A stretch of DNA of 6,736 nt from an uncultured Eubacteriales bacterium (GTDB lineage: Bacteria > Bacillota > Clostridia > Oscillospirales > Acutalibacteraceae). Below the pieces are notes generated by a model. That model was given only the letters and a program-made list of their open reading frames with translations. It was not told where the DNA came from and made no database searches. The stretch covers positions 1-6,736 of the forward strand of contig CAKSST010000031.1 of assembly GCA_934489895.1 (NCBI GenBank), written 5' to 3'. Positions 1 through 6,132 of this stretch are shown piece after piece (within the stretch, counting starts at the first letter, position 1; every line of letters starts with the position of its first letter). The position numbers and the translations under genes were made by a program.

Positions 1-356
1 ACGCCGCAGGAAAAGTTGTTCTGATTCAGCATATGCATAAGCGATGCGGCATCGTCAATCTCGGAAGCGTTTGCCTTTGGGAAGCCGAGTTCAAAATCAA
101 GGGCTTCAGCATCGGAAACATTGAATTTGCCGGGCATATCTTCCTTCATATGCTTTTCGGAACCGCCTGTTGCGGGAAATTTTTCATCGGTTGAATACTC
201 GCTCCAGACCTTTTCAAGAATTTCCAAAGCACTTTTGGCCTGCCCTTTGGGGGCATCGGAAGGCGTGGTTGTCCCGCTTTCACCGTTCTGTTTTGCGCAG
301 GCTGCAAACGAGAGAGCCATAATGGCAGCAAGCGCAAATGCAATAATCTTTTTCAT
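1..356 (-). CDS. Exported lipoprotein, 3'-truncated by the window edge
   Basis: The minus-strand frame opens with ATG at 356-354 and stays open to position 1, giving 118 codons without a stop. The start is preceded by an AAAGGAAA ribosome site about 9 bases upstream. The N-terminus is a classic lipoprotein signal: MKK, a hydrophobic stretch rich in Ala, Leu and Phe, and a lipobox ending F-A-A-C with Cys20 as the predicted lipidated residue. A Ser/Thr/Gly/Pro linker follows, then a folded part with ALEILEKVW near residue 43 and an acidic segment ending in SLMHMLNQNNF. From memory this resembles short clostridial lipoproteins that databases sometimes name 'bacteriocin transport accessory protein'; that name is weakly founded and no function is proposed. 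It lies 68 nt downstream of the kinase gene on the same strand, so it may be the last gene of that operon. A TTGACG hexamer at 416-421 (minus) could also serve a separate promoter, but no good -10 follows. Confidence 0.82.
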   Translation of the reverse strand, partial: MKKIIAFALAAIMALSFAACAKQNGESGTTTPSDAPKGQAKSALEILEKVWSEYSTDEKFPATGGSEKHMKEDMPGKFNVSDAEALDFELGFPKANASEIDDAASLMHMLNQNNFSCG

Positions 357-424
357 AATATGGTTTCCTTTCACATTAGGTTTTGTTTTCGTAACAGTAT
401 CTGTAAACCGATTATCGTCAATAA

Positions 425-1615
425 TTATATTATTTTTCTCAGGGGAAGGCTGATCTCAAACACTGCGCCGCCATCGTTTGACGCGGATATTGTGCCTTTG
501 TGCAGTGACACAATTTCTTTTGCGAGCGAAAGTCCGATCCCAGAGCCGCCCTTACGGGTGCTGAAAAAGCGGTCGAAAATGTGCGGCAAAAGCTCCGGCG
601 CAATGCCTTCCCCATCGTCACGGATACGTACAATAGCTTTTCCTCTGTCTGCCTTACATTCAATTTGTATTTCCTCTTTTGCATACCGCAGTGCGTTGGT
701 GATAATATTGATAAACGCACGGCGTAGCTGAATTTCATCGCAGTTCACCAAAACCGGCTTTTCGTCAAAGCATGGGGTGATGCACAGCTTTCTCTGCTCC
801 GTCAGTTGTTCCGTACTGCGCAGACAGTCATATAAAACCTCACGGACATCCATCGAATGGAACTCAGCATTGGCTTGTCCCGCCTCCAATCGGGAGAGTG
901 CGAGCAGCTCTTCTACCAAATCGGACATCTGCTCCGCCTCTTCCAGAATCACCCCGGATGCTTCTACAGGATCCAAAACCCCGGTATGGATGCCCTCCGC
1001 GCAGCCCTGAACAGCCATCATCGGCGTTTTCAGCTCGTGTGACACATTCTGGAAAAACCATTTCTGGGATTCGTGTGCCTTTTCAACATAGCCGCCGAGT
1101 TTCCAGCCAAAGAGACAGACCAGCACGCTGAGCACAGCCAGCACCGCGAAGAAAACAGCATTCAGATAAGCCGAATACTGCATAACTGCTCCGACATCCA
1201 CATACAGGATGTACGAATATGCGTCCTCATATTCATCGGCTTCGACCTGTGTTATCCGAAAAACAAATCGGCTGCCGCCGGTTTTCAGTGTATAAAATGT
1301 ATCAGCGACCGGCTTCGCCTTCCGACAGTATTCCCTTAACTGATATTCGGATTTTGAAAGGTGTTCCGACGCCGTAAGCTCCTCTTCGACTTCAAGGTAC
1401 CGAACGCCGGATGTAAGAAAATGCTCCTCCTCATCATCCATTGTTTCGGCAAGCGGGATAGGTTCCTTACGCTCATCCTCCAATAGTATCGCTTTCTGCG
1501 CCTCTGACGTCAGATATTCGGGAATAAATATATTGACGGTAGCAAGCAGCACCGCAAAAACAAACAGCATCGTACCGAGAACGGCTACTGTGATTTTTCT
1601 TCTTATATGCTTCAT
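425..1615 (-). CDS. Membrane sensor histidine kinase (system 1), HAMP-less
   Basis: This 396-residue protein senses an extracytoplasmic signal, autophosphorylates on His and passes the phosphate to the regulator encoded just upstream. Membrane segments are seen at about residues 8-31 and 150-171, enclosing an extracytoplasmic domain of about 120 residues rich in Glu and Asp. Only about 20 residues separate the second membrane segment from the dimerisation domain, so there is no HAMP linker. The H-box reads FQNVSHELKTP with His193. The ATPase domain has the N-box (INIITNALRYA, Asn307), G1 DDGEGI (333-338), F-box IFDRFF (347-352) and G2 GSGIGLSLA (357-365), so all catalytic elements are present. 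ATG 1615-1613 overlaps the regulator's TGA as ATGA, indicating translational coupling. The family does not reveal the ligand; the secreted protein at the head of the operon is a possible partner (inference). Confidence 0.95.
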   Translation of the reverse strand: MKHIRRKITVAVLGTMLFVFAVLLATVNIFIPEYLTSEAQKAILLEDERKEPIPLAETMDDEEEHFLTSGVRYLEVEEELTASEHLSKSEYQLREYCRKAKPVADTFYTLKTGGSRFVFRITQVEADEYEDAYSYILYVDVGAVMQYSAYLNAVFFAVLAVLSVLVCLFGWKLGGYVEKAHESQKWFFQNVSHELKTPMMAVQGCAEGIHTGVLDPVEASGVILEEAEQMSDLVEELLALSRLEAGQANAEFHSMDVREVLYDCLRSTEQLTEQRKLCITPCFDEKPVLVNCDEIQLRRAFINIITNALRYAKEEIQIECKADRGKAIVRIRDDGEGIAPELLPHIFDRFFSTRKGGSGIGLSLAKEIVSLHKGTISASNDGGAVFEISLPLRKII

Positions 1616-2310
1616 TTCGAGCCCCCGTCCGACCGCAGCCGGTAGCCGTAGCCCCAGACCGTTTCGATCTGCACCTTGCTATCTGCCGAAGAGAGCTTGC
1701 TGCGTATGCGGCGCAGTGTTTCATCGGTCACTCTGGTTTCCACCTCGTCATTATATCCCCAGATGTGGGTGAGCAACTCATCGCGCGAAAAGGCTTTGCC
1801 CTCGCCACGCATCAGAAAGAGGAGCATCTTCATCTCGTTCGGGGAAAGCGCAAGGGGTTTTTCTCTGCAGAAAAGCTGCTTCTCATCACCCGAAAAGCGC
1901 AGATCTCCGACGGTAATATCCCTGTCCGGATCTCCGCCTCGCTCCATCTCTACGCGGCGAAGAAGAGATTTAACACGCATCAAGAGAACCGTCGGGCGAA
2001 ACGGCTTGGTCAGATAGTCGTCACCGCCTTGCAGAATACCGTTGACATAGTCATATTCGGTATCCTTTGCCGTCAGAAGAATGATGGGAACGTTATCCTT
2101 TTCACGAATAAGTCGACAGCAGGTAAGGCCGTCGGTCCCGGGCATCATAATATCCAAAATAACAAGATCGGAGCGTCTTTTGAAAAGCGCGCCTAAAAGC
2201 TCGTCGCCTGTTTCAAACGCGCACACCTCATATCCGTCATTCTCAAGAAAGCTCCGAAGAGTTTCTCGTATATTTTTTTCATCCTCTGCAATATAGATAA
2301 GCTGTTTCAT
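1612..2310 (-). CDS. OmpR/PhoB-family response regulator (system 1)
   Basis: This 232-residue cytoplasmic transcription factor is the cognate partner of the overlapping kinase. The receiver domain (about 1-118) has acidic pocket E9-D10, phospho-acceptor D53 in LDIMMPG, T80 in ILLTAK and K102 in TKPF. The C-terminal winged helix (about 130-228) ends in the typical WGYGYRL turn, and its recognition helix region reads VTDETLRRIRSKL. The frame is open upstream to an ATG at 2352, but that would add 14 residues inside the hairpin and before the conserved MKQLIYIAEDE start, so ATG 2310 is chosen. The ribosome site there is only a G-run at 2315-2319, close to the start, which suggests modest initiation. 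The kinase follows with a 4-nt overlap. Confidence 0.95.
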   Translation of the reverse strand: MKQLIYIAEDEKNIRETLRSFLENDGYEVCAFETGDELLGALFKRRSDLVILDIMMPGTDGLTCCRLIREKDNVPIILLTAKDTEYDYVNGILQGGDDYLTKPFRPTVLLMRVKSLLRRVEMERGGDPDRDITVGDLRFSGDEKQLFCREKPLALSPNEMKMLLFLMRGEGKAFSRDELLTHIWGYNDEVETRVTDETLRRIRSKLSSADSKVQIETVWGYGYRLRSDGGSK

Positions 2311-2328
2311 GATGCCCCCAAAAGCTGA

Positions 2329-2361
2329 TACAGAGCCGTGCCGTCCGGACACGGCTCTGTA
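2329..2361 (-). promoter_or_regulatory. Strong 12-bp inverted repeat between first gene and regulator; possible attenuator
   Basis: Positions 2329-2340 and 2350-2361 are perfect reverse complements (arm TACAGAGCCGTG) around a 9-nt loop. The stem starts nine bases after the stop codon of the secreted-protein gene and ends about 18 bases before the regulator ATG. In the direction of transcription it is followed by ATCAGCTTTT, which is too weak a T-tract for a full intrinsic terminator. It could act as a partial terminator or as an mRNA-stabilising 3' stem, so that the secreted protein is made in excess over the signalling pair. The structure is read directly; the role is inferred. Confidence 0.6.
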
Positions 2362-2369
2362 CGTGTGAT

Positions 2370-2855
2370 TTATTTGATTATTTCACAGACCGCAAGGTCG
2401 TTTTCATTCAGTTCAAAGGTCATGTCCGGCTCGTTTGCCGCAATCTTTTCGTCGTACTCGACGTCAACTCGATCCCAAAGCTCCGCGTTGCGGTCAAGAA
2501 CCGAGTCGAGTTTTTCGTAGAGAGCGTCAATCTCGCTATAAAGTCGATCTGCGTTTTCATCCGTCATGCGATAGTAAAGCTCGTCAATCTGCGCTTCCAA
2601 AGATTCGATCTCGGCAAGGTCTGCAAGCAGAGCCGATTTTTCCTGTTCGCTCGGAAAGCTCAGATTTTTAACAAAGCCTTCAAGCGGCTGTTCGACACAT
2701 TCGCCGGAAACCTCTGCGGCGGCAATGCATGGATCATTCACGGGTTCTTCCGACTTCTTCACATTTGCCGAAGCAGCAGTTGCAGATACGGTAACAATGC
2801 TCAGCGCAAGTACGAGAGTGAGAACTGCTGCAAATATGTTTTTTTTGCTTTTCAT
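2370..2855 (-). CDS. Secreted acidic coiled-coil protein, first gene of system 1 operon
   Basis: I do not recognise a named family. The 161-residue product has a textbook signal peptide: MKSKKN, a hydrophobic core at about 7-23 and a likely signal peptidase I site A-S-A^N after residue 30. The mature protein is strongly acidic. Residues about 68-125 are predicted helical or coiled coil, with heptad-like runs such as LADLAEIESLEAQIDELYY and LYSEIDALYEKLDSVLDR. Three Cys are seen (43, 53, 157). Translation starts at ATG 2855-2853 behind an excellent AAAGGAG at 2864-2870. The gene lies directly upstream of the regulator and kinase genes on the same strand. Small exported helical proteins encoded with envelope two-component systems often act as signal antagonists or stress reporters (CpxP/Spy type), but no LTxxQ motif is seen, so this is only an analogy. 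Confidence 0.85.
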   Translation of the reverse strand: MKSKKNIFAAVLTLVLALSIVTVSATAASANVKKSEEPVNDPCIAAAEVSGECVEQPLEGFVKNLSFPSEQEKSALLADLAEIESLEAQIDELYYRMTDENADRLYSEIDALYEKLDSVLDRNAELWDRVDVEYDEKIAANEPDMTFELNENDLAVCEIIK

Positions 2856-2903
2856 AGTAAGTACTCCTTTAATATTATTTACGGTTTTCCTTCCCGCAAC
2901 ATA

Positions 2904-2912
2904 AGTATAGCA
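2904..2912 (-). promoter_or_regulatory. Extended -10 promoter for the system 1 operon
   Basis: On the minus strand the sequence TGC-TATACT (TG dinucleotide at 2911-2912, -10 hexamer at 2909-2904) forms an extended -10 about 34 bases upstream of the AAAGGAG ribosome site. No TTGACA-like -35 is found at 16-18 bp spacing, which fits an extended -10 or activator-dependent promoter. Predicted by eye only. Confidence 0.5.
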
Positions 2913-2945
2913 TAACGAAGCAGCCCATTCACCGCAAAAACGCTA

Positions 2946-2967
2946 GAAAATTGTCACAAAACCGTAA
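2946..2967 (-). promoter_or_regulatory. Candidate degenerate 11-bp tandem repeat, possible regulator site
   Basis: On the minus strand two consecutive 11-mers, TTACGGTTTTG and TGACAATTTTC, agree at 7 of 11 positions. OmpR-family regulators bind direct repeats of about this period. The site is about 37-58 bases upstream of the -10 hexamer, somewhat further than usual, and the match is imperfect. It could be an autoregulatory site of regulator 1 or chance. Confidence 0.25.
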
Positions 2968-3014
2968 GAATCGAAAGTCGTGTATAAGCATCATTTCAAC
3001 TTGCAGTAACAATC

Positions 3015-3134
3015 TCAGAGAAGTTCCTTCAGCATCTCCTCAAGCTCGTCTTTTTCATTGCTTTTTGTAATATTCAGCATCTGTTTTACCTTCGTCAATG
3101 ATTTTTAAAGTTTTTCAGGTACTTTTTTATTCAT
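3015..3134 (-). pseudogene. Possible 39-codon remnant with an internal TAA
   Basis: One minus-strand frame reads ATG (3134-3132), eight further codons (MNKKVPEKL), a TAA, then 29 codons without interruption to TGA at 3017-3015. The second part contains KVKQMLNI followed by an acidic tail ending EEMLKELL. It could be a decayed small gene; the KVKQMLNI segment recalls the N-terminus of phage head-tail connector proteins, but the similarity is short and from memory. Alternatively only the last 21 codons are a micro-ORF, starting at ATG 3080-3078 behind GAAGG. I cannot name a function. Confidence 0.25.
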
Positions 3135-3246
3135 AGCACCGAGTGTGCTGCATGTGCATTTTCATTAATTGCCGTTAACAGCAGCGGGCGGCACTCCCGG
3201 TAACGCAGGAGAACCGGTAAATTCCAATTCCGGTTTCACACAAGCA

Positions 3247-3451
3247 TCATCCTTTGTTGGATTTATAATATAACATGCAATGACAGTAGCCCTCAAAGGA
3301 TGGATCTTCAATCTGCGCTTTGAATTCATCGCAGATGCACCTATATTCCTCTTTTTTTCTCACGGTGGCAGGGACAAAATCCGATGTTGCGCCGGAGTCC
3401 GTCCCTGACCGTATTAACAACGCTTTTATCGTGGTTTAGTGTGATTTTCAT
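3247..3451 (-). pseudogene. Frameshifted small ferredoxin:thioredoxin reductase-like [4Fe-4S] protein
   Basis: ATG 3451-3449 follows a strong GGAGG (3460-3464). The frame reads MKITLNHDKSVV and reaches C-P-C, then breaks after a run of seven A (3352-3358 on the complement) and stops at once. Dropping one A restores a 67-residue protein with three Cys pairs: CPC (26, 28), CIC (38, 40) and CHC (56, 58), ending GYCHCMLYYKSNKG. This layout matches the small clostridial proteins related to the catalytic beta subunit of ferredoxin:thioredoxin reductase, in which such Cys ligate a 4Fe-4S cluster and form the redox-active disulphide. All six Cys survive, so the damage is a single indel: recent inactivation, a phase-variable tract or an assembly error. 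Its upstream region is joined to a transposase fragment, so the native promoter may be lost. Confidence 0.75.
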
Positions 3452-3470
3452 TCCGTTATCCTCCGAGCAA

Positions 3471-3992
3471 AGCGTTGATATATTGGACCTCAATTCCGAT
3501 GAATGGCACGCCGATGAAACGGTAATTTAAATAGCAGGTGTAAAGCATTATATTTGGTTTATCATAGACAGTGAAACGAGATTTGTTATCGGGTTTCACC
3601 TGTCCCCTCACCGGGGTTCTCCTTAGGCTGTTTCTCTGTTCAGCGAAGCCGTTAAGCTCGGTAAACCGTCAGCGATTGTTTCAGACTGTTATTCAGCCTA
3701 CAAGGTTCCGGTTAAGTCCATTTTTGACGGTGCTAAGCACATTCACGTTCAAAGCTTTAAAGACGACATTTCAAACAATTTAATCGAATGCTTTAATAAG
3801 CAATTCAAGGCTTGGTACAAAACCAAACAGGGCTTTTCCTCTTTTGAAAGTGCCAATAACCTTATTTCTTTGTTTGTCTTTTTCTTCAACTTTGTTCGCC
3901 CTCATTCTGCTTTAAACGGTCTTACCCAGGCTCAGGCCGCAGGTTTAGATTTGTCTAAACAAAGAAAACGGGAGTTTTTGCTCGTTGCGTGA
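3471..3992 (+). pseudogene. DDE transposase remnant (IS6-like fold), N-terminus lost, two in-frame stops
   Basis: One plus-strand frame gives about 173 codons of transposase C-terminal half ending at TGA 3990-3992. The catalytic residues are recognisable: D in WHADET (codon 3513-3515), D in IVSDCYSAY (3684-3686) and E in NNLIECFNKQF (3786-3788), followed by the FVRPHSALNGLTQAQAAGL tail typical of DDE/rve-type transposases. TAA at 3528-3530, just after ADETVI, and TAG at 3624-3626, after HRGSP, interrupt it; single changes from Lys AAA and Gln CAG would explain both. No N-terminal DNA-binding domain is found upstream, where the reductase-like gene's ribosome site begins. No terminal inverted repeat was identified. 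The element is dead but marks past insertion between the two signalling operons. Confidence 0.85.
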
Positions 3993-4033
3993 AGCTTTTT
4001 TATGATTTCGTGAGCTATCTTTTCATTTTAACT

Positions 4034-5182
4034 TTACAGTGCCTTTATTTTCATGTCTGTCGGGAACTTCACCGCTACAGTCGTTCCCTTTTCCGAACTT
4101 TCCTCAATCAGAACCTCACCGCCGTGCAGTGCGACGATCTCCCACACCAACGAAAGTCCCAATCCCACACCGCCGTATTCTCTGCTTCTGGATTTATCCA
4201 CCCGGAAAAATGGCTGAAAAATGCTTTCTCTGTATTTCTCCGGTATGCCGCAGCCGGTATCCGAGACCCGAATGACTAACCGATTTTTTTCATCAGTAAT
4301 CATAATACGCACCGTCCCGTTCGGGCGATTGTAGCGTATGGAATTTTCGGTCAGATTAAAGAGCATACGGTAAATCAGCGTATCACTGCCGATCATAACT
4401 CCGTCGCCTTCACTTTCAAGGATTATGCCGTTTCTGTCCGCAAGCGGAGCAATGTCGGCAAAGATTTCCTCAACCAAAGGAGCCAATTCAATACGGTCAG
4501 TGCAGGGTACCGTCTTGAGCTCACTCATTTCAAGCAGAGTTTTCGTCATTTGAGTCATACGTTCTGTCTGCTCGCGCAGCAGGCGCAGAAAATCCGCCGT
4601 TTCCCGCAATACCTCGGGATGCTCCGCGGAAAACAGTTCAAGCTGTGCCTGCATCAGCGAAAGCGGCGTGCGCAGCTCATGAGCGGCATTCCCCGTAAAC
4701 TGCCGCTGCGCGGTAAAGCCTTCATCAAGACGTTCAAGCATTTGATTGAACGACCGGCTGAGCTGACTGAACTCCGGCAGAACATCTTCGTTGATCTTCA
4801 TGTCCGTCAGATTGTTCAGCTGAACCTTTTCCACTTGAGAAGTAAAAGTGTGCAGGGGCTTCAGCGCGCGTCCGCTTAAAAAATATGCAAGCGCACCGCC
4901 GAAGATCGTTACCGCTGCCGTGATATACCAGTTGGTGGTGATAAATGATTCCTGAGCCCCGTGTACAACAATGGTCAATTCCTCGTCGAGTTTCTTTTGC
5001 TCAGGATCAAAATACTCCGGTTCTCCCCCATCCGTTTCCACGTTGCCCGAAATATAGGAGCCTATGGAATCCATATAATGCCTGCCGGAATATCCGATTA
5101 GAACATTCATAAAAACACAGGTTGTTCCGATAAGAAGTACCGTCATTATGGTGATCCGCCATTGCAAGGACAGCTTTTTCAC
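4034..5182 (-). CDS. Membrane sensor histidine kinase with HAMP domain (system 2)
   Basis: This 382-residue kinase has membrane segments at about 9-31 and 84-103 around a short external loop of some 53 residues, then a HAMP linker (about 104-155, with ALKPL near its start). The H-box is FTGNAAHELRTP with His168. The ATPase domain shows the N-box NLTENSIRYN (Asn280), G1 DTGCGI (308-313), F-box IFQPFFR (321-327) and G2 GGVGLGLSL (337-345). It starts with GTG at 5182-5180, overlapping the regulator's TGA as GTGA, with GGAGG 10 bases upstream inside the regulator gene. Together with that regulator it forms a complete pair. The small sensor loop suggests sensing in or near the membrane (inference). 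Its stop lies about 40 nt from the transposase remnant, and no terminator hairpin is seen downstream. Confidence 0.95.
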   Translation of the reverse strand: MKKLSLQWRITIMTVLLIGTTCVFMNVLIGYSGRHYMDSIGSYISGNVETDGGEPEYFDPEQKKLDEELTIVVHGAQESFITTNWYITAAVTIFGGALAYFLSGRALKPLHTFTSQVEKVQLNNLTDMKINEDVLPEFSQLSRSFNQMLERLDEGFTAQRQFTGNAAHELRTPLSLMQAQLELFSAEHPEVLRETADFLRLLREQTERMTQMTKTLLEMSELKTVPCTDRIELAPLVEEIFADIAPLADRNGIILESEGDGVMIGSDTLIYRMLFNLTENSIRYNRPNGTVRIMITDEKNRLVIRVSDTGCGIPEKYRESIFQPFFRVDKSRSREYGGVGLGLSLVWEIVALHGGEVLIEESSEKGTTVAVKFPTDMKIKAL

Positions 5183-5856
5183 GATTTCTCTTCCTCCGTA
5201 ACATACCCTTCCCCTATTCGGTTGCGGATAGGGTCGAAACCAAGTGCGGCACGCAGCTTCTTCCGCAGAGCTGAAATATGTACCCTTATCGAATTGCTGA
5301 AATTGTCCACACTGTTATCCCATACATGGTCAAGCAGCTCTTCCTGACTGACGGGCCGACCCTGATTGAGCAGCAGGTATTCAAGTATCCCGATTTCCTT
5401 TCGGGTAAGCGACAGCTCCTGTCCGTCAGCCGAGGCGATACGGGTCTTAGTATCAAAGGAAAGCTTACCGCATGTAAGAACTACATCATTCTGTGTAAAC
5501 TGACGGCGGGTAAGGCTGCGTATCCTTGCTTCCAACTCCTCTAAATGAAAAGGCTTTGCTAGATAATCATTTGCTCCGGCATCCAGCCCCTCCACCTTGT
5601 CAGCGACCTCACTGCGCGCCGAAAGAATCAGCACCTTTGTATCTCTGTCGGTTTGCCGCAGCGTTCTGAGCACCGTCATCCCATCCGCCCCCGGCAGATT
5701 CAGATCCAGTAAAACAAGATCGTACCGCTCCACACCGAGCAGTTCAATCGCTTTGTTTCCGTCACAGCAAAAATCCACGCTGTAAGCGAGCCGCCTGAGG
5801 CTGCGAACTATCGTCTCGCATAAAGCGCGTTCATCTTCAGCCACTAAAATATGCAT
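5179..5856 (-). CDS. OmpR/PhoB-family response regulator (system 2)
   Basis: This 225-residue regulator has a receiver domain (about 1-115) with E7-D8, phospho-acceptor D51 in LLDLNLPG, S79 in ILSAR and K101 in AKPF. The winged-helix DNA-binding domain (about 127-220) has NSIRVHISALRKKL as recognition helix region and ends with GEGYV. ATG 5856-5854 follows GGAAGGAG with seven bases of spacing, so the start is secure. It is co-translated with the kinase through GTGA. The gene is divergent from the micro-protein and polyferredoxin operon that starts at 6239, and a tandem repeat typical of this regulator class lies at that promoter, so the redox operon is its likely target (inference). Confidence 0.95.
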   Translation of the reverse strand: MHILVAEDERALCETIVRSLRRLAYSVDFCCDGNKAIELLGVERYDLVLLDLNLPGADGMTVLRTLRQTDRDTKVLILSARSEVADKVEGLDAGANDYLAKPFHLEELEARIRSLTRRQFTQNDVVLTCGKLSFDTKTRIASADGQELSLTRKEIGILEYLLLNQGRPVSQEELLDHVWDNSVDNFSNSIRVHISALRKKLRAALGFDPIRNRIGEGYVTEEEKS

Positions 5857-5885
5857 AGGAAATCTCCTTCCGTTTTTTCAACTAT

Positions 5886-5891
5886 ATTATA
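5886..5891 (-). promoter_or_regulatory. -10 element (TATAAT) for the system 2 operon
   Basis: A perfect TATAAT is read on the minus strand at 5891-5886, about 20 bases upstream of the GGAAGGAG ribosome site of the regulator. No good -35 exists at 16-18 bp spacing; TTGCGA at 5918-5913 is 21 bp away. The region upstream is occupied by the inverted repeat at 5899-5930, so regulation may act there. Confidence 0.55.
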
Positions 5892-5898
5892 CCGCAAA

Positions 5899-5930
5899 GC
5901 AAAAATGCTTGCTCGCAACGGCATTTTTGC
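5899..5930. repeat. 10-bp perfect inverted repeat at the regulator 2 promoter
   Basis: GCAAAAATGC (5899-5908) and GCATTTTTGC (5921-5930) are exact reverse complements around 12 nt. The repeat lies seven bases upstream of the TATAAT of the system 2 promoter, across the expected -35 region. It could be an operator for a dimeric repressor, or a part of the hairpin-rich DNA to its right. It is not followed by a T-tract in either direction, so it is not a good terminator. Confidence 0.5.
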
Positions 5931-5985
5931 GAGGCCGTCAATACCACAGTCGTGCGCGGCAAGACTTTCTGCGGATATTATATCA

Positions 5986-6050
5986 TAAATCTAAAGGCGT
6001 CAGCCTTTGAAACGGCAAAGCCGTTGCCGCACCGCAGTGCGACAGATTTA
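5986..6050. repeat. Hairpin module A (7-bp outer stem enclosing three hairpins)
   Basis: Outer arms TAAATCT and AGATTTA close three hairpins: AAAGGC with loop GTCA, AACGGC with loop AAA, and CGCAC with loop CGCA. The first hairpin abuts the outer stem; the others are separated by two nucleotides. In single-stranded DNA or RNA it would fold as a four-way junction, much like a small cloverleaf. Confidence 0.7.
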
Positions 6051-6063
6051 ATGATTCAATGTT

Positions 6064-6132
6064 TTTAAACGAAAACGCAAGTTTTCAAATGCCTGTGGCA
6101 TTTCGGCGGCGTACCACCGCCGTCGGTTTAAA
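6064..6132. repeat. Hairpin module B (7-bp outer stem enclosing three hairpins)
   Basis: Outer arms TTTAAAC and GTTTAAA close three directly adjoining hairpins: GAAAAC with loop GCAA, AAATGCC with loop TGT, and CGGCGG with loop CGTACCA. Only three unpaired bases remain, before the closing arm. The plan is that of module A, but the stem sequences differ, so structure rather than sequence appears to be kept. Confidence 0.7.

Larger units (their letters stand above)
2856..3246. other. Gene-poor stretch upstream of the system 1 operon
   Basis: This 391-nt stretch holds the 5' leader, the extended -10, a possible regulator repeat and a tiny broken reading frame at 3015-3134. Between 3135 and 3246 I see no coding potential that I can support. 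A 6-bp inverted repeat (AACCGG 3212-3217, CCGGTT 3230-3235) lies just past the broken reductase-like gene; it lacks a T-tract. The stretch reads as decayed intergenic DNA. Confidence 0.55.

Noticed and set aside
1612..2352. Longer response regulator start at ATG 2352
   Set aside because: The extra 14 residues lie in the hairpin region and are unlike receiver-domain N-termini; MKQLIYIAEDE at 2310 matches the family start.
3212..3235. Terminator for the broken reductase-like gene
   Set aside because: The stem is only 6 bp (AACCGG/CCGGTT), the loop is 12 nt and no T-run follows, so it is not a credible intrinsic terminator.
3172..3336. 54-codon minus-strand frame starting MNSKRRLKIHP and ending VNGN
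   Set aside because: It starts inside the reductase-like gene in another frame, has no ribosome site of its own and resembles no known protein. The overlap explains most of its length.
3571..3783. 70-residue plus-strand open frame
   Set aside because: It lies out of frame within the transposase remnant, whose own frame (codons starting at multiples of 3) shows the catalytic motifs. It is a shadow.
3943..3960. 7-bp stem GTTTAGA/TCTAAAC as a transposon end or terminator
   Set aside because: It lies inside the transposase coding remnant, has a 4-nt loop and no T-tract, and no matching copy was found at a plausible left end.
4034..5856. VanRS-type glycopeptide resistance regulators
   Set aside because: The domain plan is generic for OmpR-type pairs, no van ligase or dehydrogenase gene is present, and the divergent neighbour is a redox operon.
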